Origin: Brevundimonas sp. | GTDB taxonomy: Bacteria; Pseudomonadota; Alphaproteobacteria; Caulobacterales; Caulobacteraceae | Assembly: GCF_003248455.1 (NCBI RefSeq) | Contig: NZ_QFNM01000025.1 | Span: 40,468 to 101,277 of the forward strand | Direction: 5' to 3' | DNA: 60,810 nt | In this document: positions 1 to 6,135 of the stretch, piece by piece | Layout: each line of letters starts with the position of its first letter | Position numbering within the stretch: the first letter of the stretch is position 1 | Position numbers and translations under genes: made by a program | Notes under the pieces: model-generated | The model's input: the letters and a program-made list of their open reading frames with translations, nothing else | Told to the model about the DNA's origin: nothing | Database searches by the model: none

Positions 1-264
1 AGGCTTATGGGGTTAGGCGATAAGACCGCCACCGCTCGGCGCCCCGAGCTTGCAGGCCAACCAACCGCGCGGAGCGTCATACCCTTCGTCGAAACGGTAA
101 CTCAAACTCACACTCCGGGCGAAGGCCCGGCGCTCCGCCCAGCCCTCCATCCCACTTCGCAGCGAAAGCGCGAGGGCGCTTTCGCATGTCCGCCCGAATC
201 AAATTCTGTGGACGACGCCGATTTGCCGCGACCCCGAATCGCAATTCTGAGTCACCTTGAAGCC
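1..264. other. Non-coding leader region upstream of thyA
   Basis: No convincing gene is visible here. The thyA frame stays open upstream, but its composition does not look like family sequence. The stretch contains a perfect 10-bp inverted repeat (arms 162-171 and 176-185, 4-nt loop, no T-run), a shorter GC hairpin near 116-131, and three GANTC sites at 196-200, 236-240 and 249-253. It probably holds the thyA promoter. I could not fix a clear -35/-10 pair. Confidence 0.5.
196..253. promoter_or_regulatory. Cluster of three GANTC sites before thyA
   Basis: GAATC 196-200, GAATC 236-240 and GAGTC 249-253 within 58 bp, just before the thyA start. GANTC is the target of the cell-cycle methyltransferase CcrM in Caulobacterales. 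At this base composition about one site per 300 bp is expected. Confidence 0.5.
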
Positions 265-1134
265 ATGACCGTCCAGATGATCCATGCCACGCTTCGGGCC
301 GACGTCCAGGCCCGCATCGCCGCCGCGCCCGCCGATCATCCCGAGCGGCAGTATCTGGCCCTGCTGCGCGACATCCTGGACAATGGCGTGCGCCGCGACG
401 ACCGCACCGGCACCGGCACCCTGGGCGTCTTCGGCCGCCAGATGCGGTTCGACCTGTCCAAGGGCTTTCCGATCCTGACGACCAAGAAGCTGCATCTGCG
501 CTCGATCATCGTCGAACTGCTGTGGTTCCTGCGCGGCGAGACCAACATCCGCTGGCTGAAGGACAACGGCGTCCGCATCTGGGACGAATGGGCCGACGCC
601 GAGGGCGAGCTGGGGCCGGTCTATGGCAAGCAATGGCGGTCGTGGACCGCGCCCGACGGCCGGGTCATCGACCAGATCGAAAGGCTGGTCCACGGGCTGA
701 AGACCAATCCCAACAGCCGCCGCCACATCGTCACCGCCTGGAACCCGGCCGATGTCGACGACATGGCCCTGCCGCCCTGCCACTGCCTGTTCCAGTTCTT
801 CGTCGCGGACGGAAAGCTGAGCTGTCAGCTGTACCAACGCAGCGCCGACGTCTTCCTGGGCGTGCCGTTCAACATCGCCTCCTACGCCCTGCTGACCCTG
901 ATGCTGGCCCAGGTGGTCGGGTTGGAGCCGGGCGACTTCGTCCACACCTTCGGCGACGCCCACCTGTATCTGAACCATCTGGAACAGGCCGAGCTTCAGC
1001 TGACGCGCGAGCCGCTGGCCCTGCCGACCATGCGGATCGCGCCCAGGACCGACCTGTTCGCCTTCGAGCTGTCGGACTTCGCGCTTGAGGGCTACGAAGC
1101 CTGGCCGCACATCAAGGCGGCCGTGGCGGTCTGA
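265..1134 (+). CDS. thyA: Thymidylate synthase
   Basis: Folate-dependent methylation of dUMP to dTMP in the cytoplasm, the committed step of thymidylate synthesis. The 289-residue product is close to the usual 264-300. It shows the N-terminal DRTGTGTLGVFG segment, the active-site cysteine in LPPCHCLFQF, and the downstream QRSADVFLGVPFNIASYA and HTFGDAHLY signatures of the ThyA family. The frame is open further upstream, but homology begins near MTVQMIHATL, so I chose the ATG at 265 (277 is the alternative). The stop overlaps the ATG of the next gene (TGATG), so thyA, the pyrophosphohydrolase and folA look like one translationally coupled operon. Confidence 0.96.
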   Translation: MTVQMIHATLRADVQARIAAAPADHPERQYLALLRDILDNGVRRDDRTGTGTLGVFGRQMRFDLSKGFPILTTKKLHLRSIIVELLWFLRGETNIRWLKDNGVRIWDEWADAEGELGPVYGKQWRSWTAPDGRVIDQIERLVHGLKTNPNSRRHIVTAWNPADVDDMALPPCHCLFQFFVADGKLSCQLYQRSADVFLGVPFNIASYALLTLMLAQVVGLEPGDFVHTFGDAHLYLNHLEQAELQLTREPLALPTMRIAPRTDLFAFELSDFALEGYEAWPHIKAAVAV

Positions 1135-1445
1135 TGAAGCTTGAGGAATTGCAGGCCGACGTCCTGCGCATCTCCGACATCTATGCGGCCGAGCATGCGA
1201 TCGACCGGGATCGCGATTGGGCGCTGCTGAAACTTCAGGAGGAGCTTGGCGAACTGACGGCCGAGCATCTGCGCCTGACCGGCCGGGCGCGCGGCGCGCC
1301 GGACGCCCGGGCCCTGGGCGACGAGGCGGCGGACGTGCTGGGGATGCTGCTGATCTACTGCGCGCGCTCCGGCGTCGATCTGGAACAGGCGATGCGGCGC
1401 AAATGGCTGAAATGGCTGGAGCCGCGCGAAGGAGACGCGGCATGA
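1134..1445 (+). CDS. MazG-like NTP pyrophosphohydrolase
   Basis: Small (103 aa) all-alpha NTP pyrophosphatase of the MazG/phosphoribosyl-ATP pyrophosphohydrolase type. The metal-binding pattern is visible: EExxE at residues 36-40 (LQEELGEL) and ExxD at 64-67 (GDEAADVLGMLL). Such enzymes hydrolyse (d)NTPs to NMP and pyrophosphate; the substrate cannot be read from sequence. It overlaps thyA by TGATG and folA by ATGA, so it lies inside the thymidylate/folate operon. A role in dNTP sanitation or dUMP supply is inference from that position only. Confidence 0.8.
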   Translation: MKLEELQADVLRISDIYAAEHAIDRDRDWALLKLQEELGELTAEHLRLTGRARGAPDARALGDEAADVLGMLLIYCARSGVDLEQAMRRKWLKWLEPREGDAA

Positions 1446-1969
1446 GCGCGCCCGTCGTCGCCTTGGTCGTGGCGCGCGGGCGCAACGGCGTCATCGGCCG
1501 CGACGGCGACCTGCCTTGGCGGCTGCGGTCGGACCTGCAGCGGTTCAAGGCCGTCACCATGGGAAAACCCTGCCTGATGGGGCGCAAGACCTGGGAAAGC
1601 CTGCCGTTGAAGCCCCTGCCCGGGCGGCTGAACATCGTGCTGACGCGCGACGAATCCTACGAGGCCGACGGTATGTCCAAGGGCGCCCTGGTCTGCTCCA
1701 CCCTGGACGAGGCCATCGAGATCGCTCGCGAGACGGCCCAGGACGACGGCGTCGAGGAAATCTGCGTCATCGGCGGCACGGCCGTCTTCGAGGCCGCCCT
1801 GCCCCGCGCGCGGCGGCTCTACATCACCGAGGTCGAGGCCGCGCCCGAAGGCGACGCCGTCTTTCCGGCCTTCGACCCGGCCGCCTGGGTCGAGGTGTCG
1901 GCCGAACATCACCCGGCCGGAGAGAAGGACGATCACGCCTTCACCTTCCGCGTGCTGGAACGCCTTTAG
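1442..1969 (+). CDS. folA: Dihydrofolate reductase
   Basis: NADPH-dependent reduction of dihydrofolate to tetrahydrofolate, regenerating the cofactor that ThyA oxidises. 175 residues, typical for bacterial DHFR. Family features: N-terminal VALVVARGRNGVIGRDG followed by LPWRL (substrate pocket), MGRKTWESLP with the NADP-binding segment, GRLNIVLTRD, and EICVIGGTAVFEAALP near the C-terminus. The ATG at 1442 overlaps the preceding stop (ATGA), which decides the start among several upstream in-frame codons. Third gene of the thyA operon. Confidence 0.95.
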   Translation: MSAPVVALVVARGRNGVIGRDGDLPWRLRSDLQRFKAVTMGKPCLMGRKTWESLPLKPLPGRLNIVLTRDESYEADGMSKGALVCSTLDEAIEIARETAQDDGVEEICVIGGTAVFEAALPRARRLYITEVEAAPEGDAVFPAFDPAAWVEVSAEHHPAGEKDDHAFTFRVLERL

Positions 1970-1996
1970 GACCTGATTCAAACGAGAGCGACGACC

Positions 1997-2317
1997 ATGT
2001 ATGTGACCACCACCAACGACCTGCCCGGCTTTCGCGTCACCCGCCATATCGGCCTGGTGCGCGGCGTGACGGTGCGCTCGCGCAACGCCATCTCCGACGC
2101 CATCGGCGGGGTCCAGTCGATGCTGGGCGGCCGCGTCGGCGCCTATGTCAAACTGGCCGAGGCCGGTCGGCAGGAAGCCTATGACGAACTGGTCAATCAC
2201 GCCCAGGCCCACGGCGCCAACGCCATCCTGGCCGTGCGCTACGACGCCACAGAAATCATGCCCGGCGTGACCGAGGTTCTGGCCTATGGCACGGCGGTCA
2301 TCGTCGAACCGACCTGA
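1997..2317 (+). CDS. UPF0145 / YbjQ family protein
   Basis: 106-residue protein matching the YbjQ (UPF0145, putative heavy-metal-binding) family over its full length: the TTNDLPGFRVTRHIGLVRG opening, the RSRNAISDAIGGVQSMLGG helix, and the ANAILAVRYDATEI strand followed by AYGTAVIV. Members form pentameric rings in structural studies, but no cellular role is established. It lies 27 nt after folA on the same strand and may be cotranscribed. Length is normal and nothing is missing. Confidence 0.85.
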   Translation: MYVTTTNDLPGFRVTRHIGLVRGVTVRSRNAISDAIGGVQSMLGGRVGAYVKLAEAGRQEAYDELVNHAQAHGANAILAVRYDATEIMPGVTEVLAYGTAVIVEPT

Positions 2318-2352
2318 CCGGCCTGCGTTCGAAACCGCCCTAGCCGTTTCTT

Positions 2353-3420
2353 CTAAAGGCCCAGCCCGGACGCGGCCGCGGCGGCGATGGCGTCGAAGCG
2401 TCCGGCGATTTCGCCCGATGGATCGGCGGCCGCCAAGGGCCTTCCCGCATCGCCCGCCTGCCGCAGGGCCGCATCCAGCGGCAGATCGCCGAGGAAGGGA
2501 ATGGACAGACGCTCGGCCTCGGCCCTGCCGCCGCCGCGTCCGAAGACGTCGCCGCTCATGTTCTCGATCAGCCCGAGGGTCGGCACATTGACCTTCTGGA
2601 ACAGGGTGTGCGCCCGGCGCGCGTCGGCCAGGGCCGCCTCCTGCGGCGTGGAGACGATCACGGCCCCGTCCAGCGGCGTCTTCTGGATCAGGGTCAGTTG
2701 GACGTCGCCCGTGCCCGGCGGCAGGTCGACGACCAGCACGTCCAGCGGCGCCTCGGCCGCGCCCCAGCGGGTCTGGCTCAACATCTGGGTGATGGCCTGG
2801 GACGCCATCGGACCGCGCCAGATCATGGCGTCGTCCATCCTGGTGAGCAGCCCCACCGACATGGCTTTCAGCCCGTGGGCCACATGGGGCGTGATCGCGC
2901 CGTCCTCGTAGGCCGGCTGGCCGGCGATCCCCAGCATCGTGGGCAGGGACGGTCCATAGACATCGGCGTCCAGCACCCCGACCGACAGGCCGCGCCTGGA
3001 CAGCGCAACGGCCAGGTTGACGGCGACGGTCGACTTGCCGACCCCGCCCTTGCCGCTGGCCACGGCCAGGACGCGGCGCACATGGGCGGGACGGTCGGTC
3101 GGGACCGGCGCCTTGGGCCGCCCTTGATCGGCGGCGGCCTTGGACAGGGCGGCGGTGCGCGGCGCCGGCGCCGGCGCCGCCTCCGTGGTCAGGATGACCG
3201 ACACCCGCGCCATGCCGGGAACGGCCTTCAGCGCCGCCTCGGCCGCATCGCGGACGGGGGCGTAGGCGGCGGCGCGGCTGCGGTCGACCTCCAGGGCGAA
3301 CCCGGCGCGGTCCTCGGCGACGACCAGCCCCTGAACCAGACCTGCGGCGATCAGGCCCTGGCCCGAGAGGGGGTCGATGACGGCGTCCAAGGCGGCGATG
3401 ACAGCGGCGCGTTCGACCAA
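2353..3420 (-). CDS. mrp: Mrp/NBP35-family P-loop ATPase (Fe-S carrier type)
   Basis: 355-residue MinD-like ATPase of the Mrp/ApbC family, which loads Fe-S clusters onto apoproteins in the cytosol. An N-terminal MIP18-like domain (about 1-80) and an Ala/Pro-rich linker precede the P-loop GKGGVGKST at 123-131. Then come DADVYGPSLP and the LVVDLPPGTGDVQLTL segment. Oddity: after ENMS (286-289) most family members carry a CxxC pair that bridges the cluster between monomers. Here the sequence runs ENMSGDVFGRGGG with no cysteine, and I see no cysteine elsewhere in the protein. It is therefore either a cluster-independent variant or binds clusters differently. Divergent from miaA. Confidence 0.9.
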   Translation of the reverse strand: MVERAAVIAALDAVIDPLSGQGLIAAGLVQGLVVAEDRAGFALEVDRSRAAAYAPVRDAAEAALKAVPGMARVSVILTTEAAPAPAPRTAALSKAAADQGRPKAPVPTDRPAHVRRVLAVASGKGGVGKSTVAVNLAVALSRRGLSVGVLDADVYGPSLPTMLGIAGQPAYEDGAITPHVAHGLKAMSVGLLTRMDDAMIWRGPMASQAITQMLSQTRWGAAEAPLDVLVVDLPPGTGDVQLTLIQKTPLDGAVIVSTPQEAALADARRAHTLFQKVNVPTLGLIENMSGDVFGRGGGRAEAERLSIPFLGDLPLDAALRQAGDAGRPLAAADPSGEIAGRFDAIAAAAASGLGL

Positions 3421-3495
3421 GGCGCTCTCCCGGAAGGCTTGCAGGCGACTAGGCGCGCGTTCTATCGCCGTCGCAGCCCCGCCGCGAGCCTCGAT

Positions 3496-4380
3496 TTGTC
3501 CAAAGCGCCATCAGTCACCCTGCTCGCCGGCCCGACCGCCTCGGGCAAGTCCGCCCTCGCCCTGAAAATGGCGCGCGAAACCGGGGCGGTGATCGTCAAC
3601 GCCGACAGCCAGCAACTGTATGCCGACCTGCGAATCCTGACCGCCCGGCCTTCGCCGGAAGACGAGGCCATGGCCGATCATCGGCTCTATGGCGTGGTCG
3701 ATGCGGCCGAGGCCTGGTCCGTCGGCAAATGGAGCCGGGCCGTCCTGGAGCTGCTGGCCGAACTCCGGGCCCAGGGCCGGCCCGCCGTCCTCGTTGGCGG
3801 CACAGGCCTCTATTTCATGGCCCTGACGCGGGGGCTGGCCGACATTCCCGATGTTTCCTTAGAGGTGCGCGAGGCCGTTGAGCGAGACTATGAGACGCGG
3901 GGGGAAAACGCCTTCCGCGCCCGTCTGGCCGAGGCCGACCCCGATACGGCGGCCGCGATTGAGCGCGGCGACCGGCAAAGGCTGATCCGCGCCATGAGCG
4001 TGCTGACCGCCAGCGGCCGCCCGCTCAGCGCCTGGCGCGCGCAAACCCGCCCGCTGCTGGCCCCCGAGACTTGGAAAGGCGTATTGATCGCGCCCGAACG
4101 TCCTATTCTCTATGACAACTGCGATCGACGCGTGGACCAGATGCTGGAAGAAGGCGCCCTGAGCGAGGTCGAAAGATTGCTGGCGCGAGGCCTTGCCTCG
4201 TCGCTGCCGGCCATGAAGGCCGTGGGTGTGCGCGAACTGGCGGATTTCCTGAAAGGTCGGATCTCGCGGGAAGCAGCGACGGCCGCGCTGAAACAGGCGA
4301 CCCGCAACTACGCCAAACGGCAATCGACCTGGTTTCGCAACCAGACGCTGGAATGGAAGCGCATTGCAGACGCGCCGTGA
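3496..4380 (+). CDS. miaA: tRNA dimethylallyltransferase
   Basis: Transfers the dimethylallyl group to A37 of tRNAs reading UNN codons. 294 residues from a TTG start. The P-loop GPTASGKSALALKMA opens the protein, followed by IVNADSQQLYADL, the VLVGGTGLYFMALTRGL segment and the C-terminal RNYAKRQSTWFRNQ. No ATG precedes the P-loop in frame; the first ATG (3568) would delete it. TTG at 3496 gives MSKAPSVTLLAGPT, the right N-terminus for the family. It is divergent from mrp with about 75 nt between. Confidence 0.93.
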   Translation: MSKAPSVTLLAGPTASGKSALALKMARETGAVIVNADSQQLYADLRILTARPSPEDEAMADHRLYGVVDAAEAWSVGKWSRAVLELLAELRAQGRPAVLVGGTGLYFMALTRGLADIPDVSLEVREAVERDYETRGENAFRARLAEADPDTAAAIERGDRQRLIRAMSVLTASGRPLSAWRAQTRPLLAPETWKGVLIAPERPILYDNCDRRVDQMLEEGALSEVERLLARGLASSLPAMKAVGVRELADFLKGRISREAATAALKQATRNYAKRQSTWFRNQTLEWKRIADAP

Positions 4381-4469
4381 TAATCGCACCTTATATTTAC
4401 TGTTCCGCCCCTCGGACTGATTTCATGTCTCAGTGGACAACCGAATCGCAATTCCCAATGGAGATACCA

Positions 4470-4760
4470 ATGCTCAGTGCGCTTTATTTCGCTTTTGTCG
4501 TGACGGCCTCCGTTCAGGAAACGCCCCCTTCGACGCCGTCCGCCATGCCCGCGCCACCCTCAGCTACCCGTGCTGACGCCTCGTCTCAAACCCCGCAGAC
4601 GCCTGACGTCACTTGTCGGAGAGAGCGTGTCGTTGGTTCCAACCGGCCCGTCAGAGTGTGCAGAACGACAGAGCAGCGCCGCGCAAGTCGGGACGCAGCT
4701 CAACGTGACATTCAAGCGCTCGATCAAAACATCCAACGCGATACCTCACCCGAGCAGTAG
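4470..4760 (+). CDS. Small secreted protein with C-(x)15-C motif
   Basis: 96-residue protein of unknown function. The N-terminus MLSALYFAFVVTASVQ looks like a signal peptide. A Pro/Ser/Ala/Thr-rich spacer follows, then the only two cysteines in TCRRERVVGSNRPVRVCRT, and a charged C-terminal helix (residues about 65-90). I recognise this CxxE...GS...R.C pattern from small periplasmic proteins of Caulobacterales and Sphingomonadales, where it has no assigned function. The start at 4470 is set by GGAG at 4460-4463 with 6-nt spacing; other in-frame ATGs upstream (4353, 4425, 4458) lack this. A disulfide in the periplasm is inference. Confidence 0.65.
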   Translation: MLSALYFAFVVTASVQETPPSTPSAMPAPPSATRADASSQTPQTPDVTCRRERVVGSNRPVRVCRTTEQRRASRDAAQRDIQALDQNIQRDTSPEQ

Positions 4761-4761
4761 C

Positions 4762-4790
4762 TTGCCCTTTACCGACAGGATTTCTATATT
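4762..4790 (+). promoter_or_regulatory. Sigma-70-type promoter of ssrA
   Basis: A -35 element TTGCCC at 4762-4767, exactly 17 nt of spacer, and a -10 element TATATT at 4785-4790. Predicted transcription start is near 4797, which would give an acceptor RNA piece of about 83 nt ending at the CCA. This is one of the best-matching housekeeping promoters in the window, as expected for an abundant stable RNA. Confidence 0.75.
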
Positions 4791-4796
4791 GAGCCT

Positions 4797-5128
4797 GTCC
4801 GGTTTCGGCTGGACTATGGCGATAAACGCGCCTGTAATAAGCGGACCGGACCCGGGTGCGATTCCCGGCGGCTCCACCATCTTCTTCCTCGCGTTATCGG
4901 CGGAGGCGACATGGGGCCGACTAGCATCGACGGACGTGTAAAGAGGATTGCTTTCGCTCGTCTTGGCCCACCGTATCGGGCCATTTTCTAACTGCGAACG
5001 ATAACTTCGCTGGAGAAGTCGCTCTCGCCGCGTAATGCGGTTCGGGTGATTTCGAACCTTAAGTCCTAGGGGTTCAGATCCTTGGGCGGGGCCTGTCGGG
5101 AGCCTGGCAACAGAATCCCGGCGCTTTA
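4797..5128 (+). ncRNA. ssrA: Circularly permuted two-piece tmRNA
   Basis: Rescues ribosomes stalled on broken mRNA and tags the product for ClpXP. The gene is in the permuted alphaproteobacterial order. The acceptor piece comes first and ends with T-stem CCGGG/CCCGG (4852-4856 and 4864-4868), acceptor strand CGGCTCC (4869-4875), A, and CCA at 4877-4879. A loop of about 33 nt to be excised follows. The coding piece then starts GGGGCCG (4913-4919), which pairs with the acceptor strand over 7 bp including the G3:U70 alanine determinant. The tag frame GCG AAC ... TAA runs 4994-5035 and encodes ANDNFAGEVALAA, giving AANDNFAGEVALAA after the tRNA-borne alanine. The T-loop is TGCGATT rather than TTCGATT. 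The 3' end is approximate. Immediately downstream lies sspB. Confidence 0.92.
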
Positions 5129-5193
5129 CCGTGATGACATCTTTCGTCCGCGTCTCCGCGCCGCTATCAGTCACGCTCTGTTGCGAGGTGACG

Positions 5194-5667
5194 ATGAGCG
5201 ACCAGACCCCTCCGGTCGATGAGATGCAGTACGAGCGGCTCGCGCACGAGGCTCTTCGCGGGGTCCTGCGCGCGGCGCTTGAACGGGTTTTGGCCGAAGG
5301 CCTGCCCGGGGCGCACCATTTCTACATCACCTTCAAGACCCGCGCCGCCGGGGTCAGCGTCGCGCCCGACATCCTGGCGAAATACCCGGACGAGATGACG
5401 GTGGTTCTGCAGCACCAGTATGAGGACCTGCGCGTCGAGGCCGATCGCTTTTCGGTCAAGCTGCGCTTCGGCGGCATGCCCAAGAGCCTGGTCATCCCCT
5501 ATACCGCCGTGACGCGCTTCTATGATCCCAGCGTCCAGTTCCTCCTGCAGTTCGAGGAACCCGAAGTCACGACGCCGGTGGAGGAAGACCCCGAGACGCC
5601 GCAGGATCCCTCGCCCGCATCGGACGGCCCCAAGGTCGTTTCGCTGGATCAGTTCCGCAAGAAATAG
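5194..5667 (+). CDS. sspB: Alpha-type SspB, ClpXP adaptor
   Basis: 157-residue stringent starvation protein B homologue of the alphaproteobacterial type. SspB tethers ssrA-tagged proteins to ClpX. The folded tag-binding domain (about 15-125) includes HHFYITFKTRAAGVSVA, MTVVLQHQYEDLRVE, and FSVKLRFGGMPKSLVIPYTA. An acidic Pro-rich linker follows, then a conserved C-terminal tail VVSLDQFRKK that in this family docks on the ClpX N-domain. ATG at 5194 has a GAGG-type ribosome site just upstream. It sits directly after ssrA, so tag and adaptor are encoded side by side. Confidence 0.93.
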   Translation: MSDQTPPVDEMQYERLAHEALRGVLRAALERVLAEGLPGAHHFYITFKTRAAGVSVAPDILAKYPDEMTVVLQHQYEDLRVEADRFSVKLRFGGMPKSLVIPYTAVTRFYDPSVQFLLQFEEPEVTTPVEEDPETPQDPSPASDGPKVVSLDQFRKK

Positions 5668-5670
5668 GCG

Positions 5671-6027
5671 TCAGTCGCGCGGATAGGAGCGGATCACGAT
5701 CCGCTCGCGCTCGCCTTCGTGTCGCTCCACCAGCAGCCGGGCGACCTGAGCGTCGTCGTGGAACAGATAGCCCTTGATCGAATCCAAGAGGGCCTTGGCC
5801 AGGTTGTCCAGGTCCATCCACGGCGGTTCGCCGACGTGTTCCATGCGGATTTCGACGACATGGTCGCCCCAGGACGGCCGCGCGCCGCGCCACTCCTTGC
5901 GCATGAACTCATAGACCAGAGGCTTGTAATATTTGGCCTGGGTGGTCAGGCCGTCGATGACGATCTCGACGGCGTCGCCGTCCTCGCGCGCCCGGACCTT
6001 TCCGGTCCCGATCCAGCCGATGGTCAC
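5671..6027 (-). CDS. RusA-family Holliday junction resolvase-like protein
   Basis: 118-residue protein resembling RusA (crossover junction endodeoxyribonuclease). The diagnostic segment is MDLDNLAKALLDSIKGYLFHD, followed by DAQVARL, which holds the clustered aspartates used for metal binding in RusA. The C-terminus ERIVIRSYPRD matches the family's final strand. RusA genes are often prophage-derived; here it is a lone chromosomal copy with normal base composition, ending 3 nt from the convergent sspB. Activity is likely but not provable from sequence. Confidence 0.78.
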   Translation of the reverse strand: MTIGWIGTGKVRAREDGDAVEIVIDGLTTQAKYYKPLVYEFMRKEWRGARPSWGDHVVEIRMEHVGEPPWMDLDNLAKALLDSIKGYLFHDDAQVARLLVERHEGERERIVIRSYPRD

Positions 6028-6135
6028 GCCAAGCCCGCTGATGGGGGGATGTTCGCGCTCTTCTTGCCCTGCATGAATGCCGTGCTACACCCCCGCGCAA
6101 CCCATCGCCACGCTTGACAGACGAGATTTCCGCCT

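Noticed and set aside
199..1635. Long minus-strand frame (478 aa) across thyA and folA
   Set aside because: Low-complexity Arg/Gly/Asp/Val composition typical of an antisense frame in GC-rich DNA; the plus-strand genes have clear family motifs.
4746..5174. Minus-strand 142-aa reading frame with PPGIAPGSGPLITGAF
   Set aside because: It is the antisense of the permuted tmRNA; the acceptor stem, CCA and tag codons explain the sequence. Such translations are a known artefact around alphaproteobacterial ssrA.
5671..6027. Prophage remnant around rusA
   Set aside because: No phage genes, integrase or attachment repeats nearby; flanked by core genes with normal composition.
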